Virus record (IMG/VR): IMGVR_UViG_3300037258_000189
Coordinates: 1 to 58,169 of that record
Origin: a virus
Reading direction: 5' to 3' (one strand)
DNA length: 58,169 nt
This document shows positions 22,638 to 30,815 of the stretch, one piece after another. The translations under genes were made by a program, and so were the position numbers. Each line of letters starts with the position of its first letter. The stretch's first letter is position 1. The notes under the pieces were generated by a model, which worked only from the letters and a program-made list of their open reading frames with translations, made no database searches and had not been told where the DNA came from.

Positions 22638-24662
22638 TCAGGTGGCCTGCGGCTGGCCTGGCTGGGGCGGGTGCGGTCCCATCGGGCCGGCTGGCGACGG
22701 TGGCGCGCCGTGCGGATGCGGGGAGTGCGCGCCCTGGTGCGGCTGCTGCGCCGGGTGCGGTGCGCCCCCTGGCGCCCCTCCTGGCCGCTGTGCGCCGCCG
22801 CCGGGCGGAACGCCCTGTTGCGCCTGCGCCTGCTCGGCCTGCTGCACGGCCAGCTTCAGCTCGTCTTTGCGGCCCAGCGAGCTTGCGTCGATGATGAAGC
22901 TCGACGGGATCGGAATGCCGACCTGCTGCATGTTCAGCAGCTCGTTGAACTGGCCGGCGAGGAAGCTGTCCGAAAGGCTCGTCTCGTCGATCATCACGTC
23001 GTAGCGGCCGAGCGTGACGTTGTTGATGATGCCCGCCGCGCTGCGCTGGTTGAGGATATGTTCGACGGGCGTCGAGCCGGGCCCGGTGATCCGCACGATC
23101 CGCTGCTCGGTGTAGTGCTGCTGGACCACCTCGAGCTGCTTGCGGCCGAACAGCTCCTTGCTCCGGTGGTAGTTCGAGATGAACAGCTCGAGGCCGATCA
23201 CGGTCTGCTGCTGGCGCGCCTGGATGGCGCGGCCGGAGACGGTGGCCTGATCGACCTGGCCCAGCGCGCTGTCGTTGATGCCGGCGACCTCTTTCATGTC
23301 GCCCTCCGCCTCTTTCTCGAGCTGCTCGATGCTGACCGGCGCCTGGACTGGGCTGATCTGCTGCGGCTCGGACAGGGCTGCATCAGCACCTTTCGTCCAC
23401 TCCAGCATGAGGCCCGGCATGCCGCCTTCCTTCTCGAGGCGGCGTTTCATCTCTGGCGTCAGGCTGCCCTTCTCGTATTTCCAGCCGCTGTTGGAGGTGC
23501 GGCCGATGATGTTGAGCCTGGCCGTGCGCCGGACGTTCACCTCGTCCTGGATCGACAACAGGTCATGCACCATGCCGCGCGTCTTGCCGCGGCGGAAATA
23601 CGGGAAGTAGGGGATCAGCGTCATCGTGTCGTAGGGCGACCACTCGTCGAACACGACGATGTCGCCGATCATGTGGGTCCAGCGCAGCCGCCGGATGCGC
23701 TTGCGCACGACCGCTATGTGCTCGCCGGTCTGTTCGGCCCAGGCCAGAACCTTCTGGACGCGATCGGGACCCCAGTCGTCCGGGATGCGGCGCTGATCTC
23801 CCGTGTCGTAGTCCACGAAAAACCATGCCCAGGTCCGCACGTAGTGCTGGATGTCGAGCATGCGGATGGTTTTTCGGTAGGTGTCGACCCAGTTGTAGAA
23901 CTGGTCGGTGTAGAGCCGCCACGAATTTGGGTTGTCGACGTCGCCGCCGAACTTGCGCCACGGCGTGATTTCTTCGTGGCCCTCGTAGATCGTGCTCGGG
24001 AACTGGTTGAAGGTCATCCCGTTGGTCAGCGGGCGGATCAGGTTCGCCGCCGGGACGCCGTAGAAGTACTCCACCTCGTCGACGCTGATCCAGCGCGAGC
24101 AGGTCACGTGGCTGCCGCTGTTCAGGTCGTACTCGTCGGCGTCCGGGTCGACGTAGACCGTGAACGGGTCGACCGCCTTCCACTGCACGTCGCCGAACAT
24201 GTTGACGTTGAAGTCGAGGCGGCAGTCGTAGTAGCCGCGCCCGGTCAGGATGCCGTCTAGGAACACCTCGCTGTCGACGTAGGCCAGCATGTTCTGCTTG
24301 GCGATCTGCTTGGAAACCGCCGAGAGGACGCTCGCGACCTCGGCCGTGCCGGTGCCGTCATTGCCGGGCAGGTAGGCGCTGTCGGTCTGGTTATTGAGGT
24401 GATACCCCATCACCAGGTTCACCAGAGGCCGGATCTTGTTGATGGTCAGCACCGGGCGGCGCTCGTCGACGAGCTTGCGCAGGTCGCGCTCGGACCACTG
24501 CTTGCCCTCGAAATACTCGACGCACTGCTTGGCCTGCTCCGACCACGTGGACAGCGCGTCGGCCGCCCGCCGGAACCGCTCGGCGTGCTTGATGATCATG
24601 TCCCAGTCCTGGCGCGGCAGCTTTCGCGTCAGCGGGTCGATCAGGACGGTCGAGCCGGACAT
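22638..24662 (-). CDS. Portal protein, P22 gp1-like
   Basis: 674 residues, ATG start. Characteristic start of P22-type portals: a helical N-terminus, then ALSTWSEQAKQCVEYFEGKQW, RPVLTINKIRPLVNLVMGYH and LNNQTDSAYLPGNDGTGTAE. Central clip/stem elements follow (RGYYDCRLDFNVNMFGDVQW, VYVDPDADEYDLNSGSHVTC, DIVVFDEWSPYDTMTLIPYF). An SGRAIQARQQQTVIGLELF helix occurs near residue 480. The C-terminus is Gln/Pro/His low complexity, as in portals with a barrel tail. It forms the dodecameric ring for DNA entry and exit. TerL lies upstream with one small gene between. Confidence 0.85.
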   Translation of the reverse strand: MSGSTVLIDPLTRKLPRQDWDMIIKHAERFRRAADALSTWSEQAKQCVEYFEGKQWSERDLRKLVDERRPVLTINKIRPLVNLVMGYHLNNQTDSAYLPGNDGTGTAEVASVLSAVSKQIAKQNMLAYVDSEVFLDGILTGRGYYDCRLDFNVNMFGDVQWKAVDPFTVYVDPDADEYDLNSGSHVTCSRWISVDEVEYFYGVPAANLIRPLTNGMTFNQFPSTIYEGHEEITPWRKFGGDVDNPNSWRLYTDQFYNWVDTYRKTIRMLDIQHYVRTWAWFFVDYDTGDQRRIPDDWGPDRVQKVLAWAEQTGEHIAVVRKRIRRLRWTHMIGDIVVFDEWSPYDTMTLIPYFPYFRRGKTRGMVHDLLSIQDEVNVRRTARLNIIGRTSNSGWKYEKGSLTPEMKRRLEKEGGMPGLMLEWTKGADAALSEPQQISPVQAPVSIEQLEKEAEGDMKEVAGINDSALGQVDQATVSGRAIQARQQQTVIGLELFISNYHRSKELFGRKQLEVVQQHYTEQRIVRITGPGSTPVEHILNQRSAAGIINNVTLGRYDVMIDETSLSDSFLAGQFNELLNMQQVGIPIPSSFIIDASSLGRKDELKLAVQQAEQAQAQQGVPPGGGAQRPGGAPGGAPHPAQQPHQGAHSPHPHGAPPSPAGPMGPHPPQPGQPQAT

Positions 24663-24704
24663 GCGAGCCCTTTCGGCGTCGGCGGTCTGCGCGCGCGGCG
24701 GCTG

Positions 24705-25151
24705 CTAGCTGATCTTCGCGCCGGCCATCGAGATCCAGGCGCCGGCGGTCAGGCAGATGAAGATCGCCCGCTTGTCGGCCGCCATCGCATTGCCGGTCGC
24801 AGTGGCGACGCCGTCGATGGTGTCGCCGGCGTTGGTCGCCGGGTTCAACGCCATGCCGAACACGGTGGTGCTGTCGGCGCCGTCGTTGACCAGATAGACG
24901 AACGTTCCCGGGATTGCCTGCGGCAGCACGCAGGCGTCGGTGTTGTTGGCGACCGTCGCCAGCCGGTTCATCCCAGGGTTGAGCTGCGTCGCCGCGGTCT
25001 GGCTGCCGCTGGTGTGCGCCGTCAGGCCGTTCTGGGTGTCCTGCGGCAGGCCGCCCTTCAGCGCGTTGGCAACCGCAGTCTGGTTGACGATGAACGATCC
25101 CGCTGACGCCAGGAGGGCCTGGGCGGCGGTCGATGTGGTGGTCACGGCCAT
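24705..25151 (-). CDS. Small structural protein between terminase and portal
   Basis: 148 residues, ATG with GGGAGAG 8 bases upstream. Ala/Thr-rich N-terminal helix (STAAQALLASAGSFIVNQTAVA) and a beta-rich C-terminal half (CVLPQAIPGTFVYLVNDGADS, AIFICLTAGAWISM). No membrane segment or catalytic motif. Proteins of this size and position in short-tailed phages are often virion or head-decoration proteins. Role inferred only from position. Confidence 0.5.
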   Translation of the reverse strand: MAVTTTSTAAQALLASAGSFIVNQTAVANALKGGLPQDTQNGLTAHTSGSQTAATQLNPGMNRLATVANNTDACVLPQAIPGTFVYLVNDGADSTTVFGMALNPATNAGDTIDGVATATGNAMAADKRAIFICLTAGAWISMAGAKIS

Positions 25152-25166
25152 CTGTTGGCTCTCCCG

Positions 25167-26753
25167 TTAAAAAGCGCGGCTCATCCAAGTGGAGCCGCCG
25201 TCGCGATCGGCGAAGTTGGCGATCTTGTCGGCCGTCTTCTGGCCCTGCGTCTCGCGCTCGACGGGACCGAACGGCATGTAGAACGAATAGGCCAGGGTAT
25301 CGCCGGTGTCCGGAGACGGCAGCCCGCGCGAGGCCATGTCCTCTTTCGTCTCGATCTGAACCTTGTCGCCGCGCTCGGCGAAGCCGTATTCCGGCCCGAT
25401 CAGGTCCTCGAGCAGTTCCTGATCGTCGTCCGGGATCATGCCGCCGTCGGCGAGCCAGTCCCGGGTTGCCCACCACATCTCGGAGCGGCGGTTGAAGAAC
25501 TTCTTCTCCTTGATCGCCTTCGTGCCGCCGAGCACGCCGACAACCTCGTGCCCCATCTCGCGCAGCAGATCGACGACGCCCCCGCCGGAGCCCGCCGCGT
25601 CGCAGAGGATGTGGTCAGGCTCCACGAGTTGTATCCACTCGTCGGCCCGGTAGGCGACCTGCGGTATGGTCATCTCGCGGCTTTTGAACAGCGGCACGAA
25701 ACAGCGCGCCTGGCGCAGCGAGAAGACGATCTGATCGCCGCCCATCCGGGCCACGTCGATGACGAATAGCTTCGGCGCCCACAGGTTCTCGTCGAAGACG
25801 TAGGACTTCAGCCCCTCGCCGCCCTCGTTGATCAGCTTCCTGATCTGGCCGCCGTGGCGCAGCTTGAACCGCCGCCGCGCCTCGTCCACCAGATCCTGCG
25901 AAATGAGCTGGCTTGATCCCGACCTGGGAAACTCGCCCTTGACGCGCACCCGGACGAAATCGCTGTCCTCGCCGTAGTCCTCGATCCAGCCCTGGATCTG
26001 CGCCTGGTTGGCCTTCTTGCAGGTGCGCGTGTCGACCTGCCGGGTGATCCAGCGGTGGCGGAACTGGCGCCATGCCTCGCGGAAGCGCCCGGTGTTGCGC
26101 GTCGGATTGCCGAAGGCGAGGAAGATCGCGCCGTCAGTGGTCATCGCGCCGTCGGCCGCGGTCCAGATGCTGTCGTCGATCGCCGAGGCTTCATCAAATA
26201 TCATCAGCACGTCTGTCTCGTGCGTGCCGGCGAACGCCTCCGAGCGCTCCTTGGTCCAGGGGACCGCCATCGCCTTGTGCGTCTCGGGCCGCGCCTTGAA
26301 GTAGTAGGTGGTCGCCGTCCAGGTGAACCAGTCGGCGTTGAGCGCAAGCCTGTGCCACTTCGCAAGCTCGCGCCACGTCTTGCCGGTGAGCTGGCCCTGG
26401 GTGTTGGCCGTGACGATCACCTGCGGATCGGTGCGGGTGCTCATGAACCAGTGGATGATCCACGCCACCAGCGCCGTCTTGCCGGAGCCGTGGCCTGAGG
26501 ACGTCGCCATCTGGATGGCGCCCAGCGCTGCCCGCTGGATGCCGCGCTTGATGCACTCGCGAGCCAGATCGTCCAGCGTCTCGGCCTGCCACTGGTCCGG
26601 CCCGGTTTCGTCCGCGAGCTTGGTGCCCTCCTCGCCCCACGGGAATACGAACAGCACGAAGCCCAGCGGGTCGTACTTGAACTCGGCGATCTGGTCGGTC
26701 AGCTCCTCCGCGACCGCAGCGGCCGACGGCTCGACGATCTCCCGGCGCGCCAC
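25167..26753 (-). CDS. terL: Terminase large subunit (TerL)
   Basis: 528 residues, GTG start 7 bases after the lysozyme stop. ATPase: Walker A SSGHGSGKTA with the P-loop at residues 87-93, Walker B DVLMIFDEAS at 181-190, coupling segment AFGNPTRNTGRF. Nuclease domain: FVIDVARMGGDQ with two candidate metal-binding Asp (333, 340), and DHILCDAAGSGGGVVDLLR near residue 395, where the RNase H-like fold gives another acid. The C-terminus (DGGSTWMSRAF) is typical. It powers packaging and cuts concatemers. No clear small-subunit gene was recognised nearby; the 258-residue gene at 29774-30550 is one candidate. Confidence 0.9.
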   Translation of the reverse strand: MARREIVEPSAAAVAEELTDQIAEFKYDPLGFVLFVFPWGEEGTKLADETGPDQWQAETLDDLARECIKRGIQRAALGAIQMATSSGHGSGKTALVAWIIHWFMSTRTDPQVIVTANTQGQLTGKTWRELAKWHRLALNADWFTWTATTYYFKARPETHKAMAVPWTKERSEAFAGTHETDVLMIFDEASAIDDSIWTAADGAMTTDGAIFLAFGNPTRNTGRFREAWRQFRHRWITRQVDTRTCKKANQAQIQGWIEDYGEDSDFVRVRVKGEFPRSGSSQLISQDLVDEARRRFKLRHGGQIRKLINEGGEGLKSYVFDENLWAPKLFVIDVARMGGDQIVFSLRQARCFVPLFKSREMTIPQVAYRADEWIQLVEPDHILCDAAGSGGGVVDLLREMGHEVVGVLGGTKAIKEKKFFNRRSEMWWATRDWLADGGMIPDDDQELLEDLIGPEYGFAERGDKVQIETKEDMASRGLPSPDTGDTLAYSFYMPFGPVERETQGQKTADKIANFADRDGGSTWMSRAF

Positions 26754-26760
26754 GAAACGG

Positions 26761-27225
26761 TCAGCCGGCGCCCTGGAACAGCTTCGTCTCGGCCTGCCGC
26801 CGGCGCAGCAGCCCCGCCATCACGTGGCCGCCCGCGCAAATCCACAGGTCGAGCTGGGCCGCGGCGCCTCGGTAGTCGCCGGCGTTCAGCTTGCGCAGCA
26901 GCGCCGACGAGACGAAATTTCCGATGCCCAGATTGTAGATGAAGTCCTCGAGTGCTGCCTGCTCGCCGTCGGTGAGCGGCACCTTGACCATCTGCGACAG
27001 GGTGCGCACCGACTGCTGCAGTTCGGCCGTCAGCCACGCGCGCGCGGTCGGCTCGTCGATCGACGCCGTGTCCGGCCCGACCCGCAGCGGCCCGGTTCCG
27101 TCCAGCCACACGGAGCCGTAGCCGATGGTCCAGACGCCGCCCGCATCCTGGTAAGGCTTGGCGCGAAAGTCCTCGAACTCGGCGATCATGTTGACCGCCG
27201 CCGGCTGCGCGGCAACGTCGGTCAT
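26761..27225 (-). CDS. Endolysin, GH24 lysozyme
   Basis: 154 residues from ATG 27225; a longer in-frame extension overlaps the upstream gene. Lysozyme core: IAEFEDFRAKPYQDAGGVWT followed by IGYGSV, the T4-lysozyme/GH24 pattern with catalytic Glu at about residue 16 and the conserved Asp and Gly-Tyr-Gly. Then LTDGEQAALEDFIYNLG (family QAAL-DF-FN-G motif) and GHVMAGLLRRRQAETKLF at the end. No signal peptide, so release should depend on a holin. It sits directly upstream of TerL rather than beside the holin-like gene. Confidence 0.85.
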   Translation of the reverse strand: MTDVAAQPAAVNMIAEFEDFRAKPYQDAGGVWTIGYGSVWLDGTGPLRVGPDTASIDEPTARAWLTAELQQSVRTLSQMVKVPLTDGEQAALEDFIYNLGIGNFVSSALLRKLNAGDYRGAAAQLDLWICAGGHVMAGLLRRRQAETKLFQGAG

Positions 27226-27227
27226 CG

Positions 27228-27491
27228 TCAGATGCCGTCCTTGTCCGTCAGCACCAGGTCGACGAAGAAGAACTGCCCCGGCATGATCTTGCCGAAAGCG
27301 CCCGGGTTGCTGATGCTGAGCTTCATCTCGCCGTACGGTGTCCACTTCGACCACTGAGCGTTCGCATCGCTGCTGCCGCCATAGACACAGCGAAGCTCGA
27401 CTTCCTCCTGCACCTTCCATCCCATTTCATTGGCGACGCTCTTGACGGTCGCCACGCACATTTTGGCTCGCAGCACGGGCTGGTCGGTCAT
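27228..27491 (-). CDS. Conserved late hypothetical protein
   Basis: 87 residues, ATG overlapping the stop of the upstream 68-residue gene by 4 bases. Beta-rich, with VATVKSVANEMGWKVQEEVE, RCVYGGSSDANAQWSKWTPY and GEMKLSISNPGAFGKIMPGQ, ending FFFVDLVLTDKDGI. Single-domain protein without export signal. The small OB-like pattern recalls phage proteins of unknown function found near endolysins; no role assigned. Confidence 0.55.
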   Translation of the reverse strand: MTDQPVLRAKMCVATVKSVANEMGWKVQEEVELRCVYGGSSDANAQWSKWTPYGEMKLSISNPGAFGKIMPGQFFFVDLVLTDKDGI

Positions 27492-27694
27492 TTCGAGTTC
27501 TCTCCTATCGTCGGATACTTCGCGTGCACCGCGCCGTCGACGCGGGCCTTCTCCGCCGGCGAGCCGTGCATGCCCACGAGCCCCAAGGCCGTCCTGGCAC
27601 GCTTGCGCGTGTCGATCGGGTAGCCGCGCTTTTCCGGCTCGGCGAACTGGGACGTCGGGATCTGTGCGCGCTCGCCGGCGGTCAGACGGGACAT
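27488..27694 (-). CDS. Small phage protein, DUF6582-like
   Basis: 68 residues from ATG 27694. Reads MSRLTAGERAQIPTSQFAEP, then RGYPIDTRKRARTALGLVG, MHGSPAEKARVDGAVHAKYP. This matches a family of short basic phage proteins with the order LPxSxFA-P--R-YPI-D--HARNAL--V--HG-PAEKA-V--AV--KYP. Their role is unknown; they commonly lie among structural genes. It ends with an ATGA overlap into the next gene. A strong hairpin lies just upstream. Confidence 0.7.
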   Translation of the reverse strand: MSRLTAGERAQIPTSQFAEPEKRGYPIDTRKRARTALGLVGMHGSPAEKARVDGAVHAKYPTIGENSK

Positions 27695-27731
27695 AGAGGC
27701 AACATATGGAGGCAACCTCGCATCGGAAGGA

Positions 27732-27774
27732 AAGTCCTGCCCGGCGGCCCTGGTACGACCGCCGGGCAGGACTT
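27732..27774 (-). terminator. Perfect 16-bp hairpin between late genes
   Basis: Arms 27732-27747 (AAGTCCTGCCCGGCGG) and 27759-27774 are perfectly complementary with an 11-base loop. On the minus strand the stem is followed by TTCCTTCCG, a weak T-rich tail. It fills the 128-base gap between the 314-residue gene and the 68-residue gene; the rest of the gap shows only a purine-rich stretch before 27694. Likely a terminator or RNA processing/stability hairpin within the late operon, possibly working on both strands. Confidence 0.6.
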
Positions 27775-27822
27775 CAGACCGGAGTGAAAGGAGGGAAGCC
27801 CCCGGGAGCCGCCGCCTACCTG

Positions 27823-28767
27823 TTATTCGGCGGCGCTTGGAACGGGCTGCTCGGCGCCCGGCGACTTCGACGCCAGCAGCGCCGCGAGCTTCGCCCCGTC
27901 GACCGGGCGCACCGTCGCCAGGTAGTGCTGCCCCAGCGTCGTGCCCATCCAGGCGATCTCCGGATCGTCGGGCCGCCACGCCACCGTCAGCTTCACCTCG
28001 CCGATCGTCGCCCCGGCCTGCACCTGCTGACCCGGCGGCAGCACCGTCTTGAACGACACCTCGTGCACCACCGTGTCGTTGGCAACGCCGACCTTCGTCG
28101 CCGCGCGGTTGGCGGCAACGAGCTGCACCACCGCCCCCAGCGCCACCGGCCCGGCGCACTCCTCCGCCAGCATGTCGATCGTCAGCACGCCGTCGCCGCT
28201 CGTCCGCTGATCCGTCTTCGGCGCCAGCAGGTCGGCGAAGCGCCACTCGAGGAAGTCCGCAAGCTCGTTCGGCGCCTCGCTGCCCCCGAACCGAACCTGC
28301 TGAAGCTCCGAGACGTCGATCGGACCATGCTCGCGCTGCCACGCCGCCTGCCACCAGGCTTGATCGCTCGCGTACTCGGCCATGCAGTCGACCGACACGA
28401 ACTGCCCGCAGCCCCGCAGCGCCACGACCAGGTGCCTCAGCCGCTCCGGCCACTCCCGGAACGGCACACCAGACAGCCGCGGCCGATACGCCCCGAACGC
28501 AGCCGCCGTCGTCCACGACGTGTAACCGTCCGAATAGACCACGATCCAGTCGCCCCGCACCGGCGTCCCACGCAGGAACACCTCCGAAGGCACCGACACG
28601 TGCAGCACCGCCGGGCCGTCGTCCGTCGCGATCTCCACCGACAGCCAGACGTGCTGGCTCGGAACGTCCGCCTCCGTCTTGTCGAACCCAATCACCCGCG
28701 CCGCCCGCACCACCTTCGTGCCGACATACACCGGCCACCCAGCCGCCCAGTCCGGAACACCGGTCAA
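27823..28767 (-). CDS. Late-region protein of unknown function
   Basis: 314 residues from TTG 28767, which overlaps the upstream stop (TTGA); longer upstream extensions are Gly/Ala low complexity and overlap the 160-residue gene in another frame. Mixed alpha/beta protein: GWPVYVGTKVVRAARVIGF, AVLHVSVPSEVFLRGTPVRG, WIVVYSDGYTSWTTAAAFGA, then a Trp/Ala-rich middle and VGVANDTVVHEVSFKTVLPP and GATIGEVKLTVAWRPDDPEI. No signal peptide, no membrane segment, no known catalytic motif. It forms an overlapping pair with the upstream gene. Confidence 0.55.
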   Translation of the reverse strand: MTGVPDWAAGWPVYVGTKVVRAARVIGFDKTEADVPSQHVWLSVEIATDDGPAVLHVSVPSEVFLRGTPVRGDWIVVYSDGYTSWTTAAAFGAYRPRLSGVPFREWPERLRHLVVALRGCGQFVSVDCMAEYASDQAWWQAAWQREHGPIDVSELQQVRFGGSEAPNELADFLEWRFADLLAPKTDQRTSGDGVLTIDMLAEECAGPVALGAVVQLVAANRAATKVGVANDTVVHEVSFKTVLPPGQQVQAGATIGEVKLTVAWRPDDPEIAWMGTTLGQHYLATVRPVDGAKLAALLASKSPGAEQPVPSAAE

Positions 28768-29246
28768 GACGGCGCACCCCCGAACCCGATAAATCGCTCG
28801 AGCCGCGTCATCTGCTCGTGCAACAGGTTCAGCAGCGCGTCCGTGTCCGCCTGCGTGTGCTCGTGCAACGACAACACCGAGGCAAGCCGCTCCAGCAGCG
28901 GCGCCGAAACAGAAACCCCAGGACCAGCAATCTGGTCCCCGTTCGTAGAACCAACAGAAGCAGGCTCCGCAGGCAGCGCCACGTCCGCCGCCCGCTCCAG
29001 CCGCCGCAGCAGCAGCCCCAGCCGGTCGTTCAGCCGGCACTGCTCGCCAATCACCCGATGGTGCAACACAATCACGTCGTCCATCACACCCGTCTCGCGC
29101 TTCGGCTCCGGAACAGCCTGCGTCGACGCCCCAGGGGTCGTAAACGGACTCCCAAGCGGAATGCGCACCCCAGGCGCCGCATTCTGCGCCGGCCCCGAGT
29201 TGTTCCGCGACAGCCCCAGCCCGTGGTCACTCAAACGATCAACCAT
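28764..29246 (-). CDS. Late-region coiled-coil protein
   Basis: 160 residues from ATG 29246 with GGGAG 7 bases upstream (a GTG at 29249 is one codon earlier). Disordered Pro/Ser N-terminus (about 50 residues), then a helical segment (VIGEQCRLNDRLGLLLRRLE) and a second (LASVLSLHEHTQADTDALLN, LHEQMTRLERFIGFGG). The two helices could form a hairpin or oligomeric coiled coil. Its TTGA overlap with the 314-residue gene suggests that the two act together. Function unknown. Confidence 0.55.
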   Translation of the reverse strand: MVDRLSDHGLGLSRNNSGPAQNAAPGVRIPLGSPFTTPGASTQAVPEPKRETGVMDDVIVLHHRVIGEQCRLNDRLGLLLRRLERAADVALPAEPASVGSTNGDQIAGPGVSVSAPLLERLASVLSLHEHTQADTDALLNLLHEQMTRLERFIGFGGAPS

Positions 29247-29249
29247 CAC

Positions 29250-29453
29250 TCAACTCCCTCTCTCCGCCGAAAAAAGGATCACCATCCCAAGAAAAGCCAG
29301 GAACCACTCCCAGCCACCCCTCCTCACCCTCCAATCACCGGCCCACAGGCCGGCAACCAAACCCAGGCTTGCGCAAAATCCCCAGCCGAACCGGCACCTG
29401 CACACCCTTCGATCCCACCCGCAAACTCGCCCCGCGAGCCTGCGTCGATCCAC
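29250..29453 (-). CDS. Possible small membrane protein (uncertain)
   Basis: 67-codon frame from GTG 29453, ending 3 bases before the next start. The C-terminal part is hydrophobic (FCASLGLVAGLWAG, and WFLAFLGMVILFSAERGS) and could make two short membrane segments. No good ribosome site precedes the GTG; a shorter start at the internal GTG of a VRRGGWEWF segment follows GGAGG. Could be a real small membrane protein or a leader; weakly supported. Confidence 0.3.
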   Translation of the reverse strand: MDRRRLAGRVCGWDRRVCRCRFGWGFCASLGLVAGLWAGDWRVRRGGWEWFLAFLGMVILFSAERGS

Positions 29454-29773
29454 CGCCCTTCCGCTCCACCCGAGATCACCCCTCTATCGCAACACGAAAT
29501 TTTTTGCCGGCCCACAAACCACCCGCTTAACAGCCCTCTCAACAGTGCTCTCAAACCGCTCACGAAACGCTCTCAGAGCGGTCGCGAAACGCTTCTGCTA
29601 AAGCGCCTCGAAACCACACAAGAATTTTCGCGGGTATGTGAAATAGGAACCCCACCCCCGGTCACTTGAGGTGCCGTGGTGGAGGGGGCGGGCCAGCGCC
29701 GCGCAGCCCTTCGACGACGATGGACGATCCGAAGCCCGGCGCCTCGATGGCGGGGAGACGATCCGAGGCCCAG
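29454..29773. other. Gene-poor stretch with short imperfect repeats
   Basis: No convincing gene. On the minus strand, 29537-29598 carries related copies of GAGCGTTTCGTGAGCG/GAAGCGTTTCGCGACCGC, with an A-rich stretch at 29495-29506 (TTTTTTGCC in plus orientation context). A frame over 29490-29590 has no start codon. The repeats could be regulator-binding or leader sequence for the genes downstream on the minus strand. The part at 29660-29773 follows the 258-residue gene and shows no clear hairpin. Confidence 0.4.
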
Positions 29774-30550
29774 TCAGTCCTGATCGTCGTCGGTCGGATA
29801 GCGCGCTTGTTCCGTCGACAAGCGCGCTATCGCCTCGGAACCGCAGTCGTCGGCGGCTTCCAGCGTCAATGACTGGGTGAGTGTGGCGCGCATGCGCCCA
29901 GCGACGCGCGCCTGCGCCCGGCCGAGCCGATCCGCCAGCTGCACGAGGCTGCCGGCTGCGTCCCCTCGGCGATCGCCCACCCTCGGCGGGTCTGCCCACG
30001 ACAGCCCCAACATCCTGAACAGCCGCGTCCGATCCTTGTCGCCACCCGCGCCGGCGATCTGCGCGCCTGCCAGGACGGCACTCATCACCCGCGGCAACTG
30101 CGGTCGCGCCAGGTCGACGAGCGCTGGGTCCCCCTTGGCATTGCGGCAGAAAACGGCGATCACCGCGTCGTCGTCCAGGCCCGTCGTGCCGTCTGGCGAG
30201 TGCAGTGGGCCGACCGTGATCACCCCGCCCTGTCCGATCGCAGCACCCCGACCGACCGGGATCATCCGTCCAGTCCTCGGCTGCGGAACGATTTCGCGCT
30301 CGGGTTTGCCCTCTGCGGCTGTCTGCGCGGCTTCCTTGCCGGTTTTCGGTGTGCGCTTGGCGGCGGCTGTCTGGTTCTGCGAAGGCGCTGCCGGCTGTGA
30401 GGCTGCGTGCCTGGGTGCGCCGCTGTCTGTAGAGGACGGTGGCGTGGCGCTGCCGAGGACTTCTGCGGCCTTGGCACGTGCTGCCTTGGCGCGAGCGGCG
30501 AGGAAGCCCGAGACTTTTGGGGGTTCGTGTGTGGGAGGGTTGGCGGGCAT
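29774..30550 (-). CDS. First late gene; basic N-terminus, possible small terminase or DNA-binding protein
   Basis: 258 residues from ATG 30550. N-terminal half is disordered and rich in Ala/Lys/Pro (FLAARAKAARAKAAEVLG, AAAKRTPKTGKEAAQTAAEG). The C-terminal half looks folded: MIPVGRGAAIGQGGVITVG, TTGLDDDAVIAVFCRNAKGD, then helices (RLGRAQARVAGRMRATLTQS). It is the first gene of the minus-strand late operon, downstream of the divergent promoter region at 30.7 kb, where phages often place the small terminase. No HTH motif is clear, so the function stays open. Confidence 0.5.
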   Translation of the reverse strand: MPANPPTHEPPKVSGFLAARAKAARAKAAEVLGSATPPSSTDSGAPRHAASQPAAPSQNQTAAAKRTPKTGKEAAQTAAEGKPEREIVPQPRTGRMIPVGRGAAIGQGGVITVGPLHSPDGTTGLDDDAVIAVFCRNAKGDPALVDLARPQLPRVMSAVLAGAQIAGAGGDKDRTRLFRMLGLSWADPPRVGDRRGDAAGSLVQLADRLGRAQARVAGRMRATLTQSLTLEAADDCGSEAIARLSTEQARYPTDDDQD

Positions 30551-30724
30551 GGCTGCCTCGGAAAAGCGCCTCGCGCACGCGAGTTCGGAGTTGAAAGAGA
30601 AGTGCCCCCCCTCCCCCCGTGGTTGTTGCGAACAAGAGACGGGTCGAGGATGGCATGCTCTGTGGAGGTCGTTCGCCGAGTTTGTCGAGTTCAAAGTGCT
30701 GAAATGATGCGAGGTTCGACGATT

Positions 30725-30791
30725 GTGCGACGTGACGCGATATTCATGCTTGACAACCGATCGTGACGCGATCACCTATTGACGTGCGACG
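30725..30791 (+). promoter_or_regulatory. Promoter/operator region of the plus-strand small-gene island
   Basis: A TTGACA hexamer at 30750-30755 is followed at 17-19 bases by CACCTATT (candidate -10 CCTATT at 30775-30780). Around it are two exact copies of CGTGACGCGAT (30731-30741 and 30762-30772) and two of GTGCGACG (30725-30732, 30784-30791), placed so that one copy lies upstream of -35 and one in the spacer. This is the layout of a repressor-controlled promoter. The late minus operon starts 175 bases away on the other strand, so both may be controlled here. Confidence 0.5.
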
Positions 30792-30815
30792 AACATGACA
30801 GGTGGGAGAGATCAG

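Noticed and set aside
27706-29601. 631-codon plus-strand frame
   Set aside because: Arg/His/Pro-rich translation opposite two better minus-strand genes with ribosome sites; a shadow frame in high-GC DNA.
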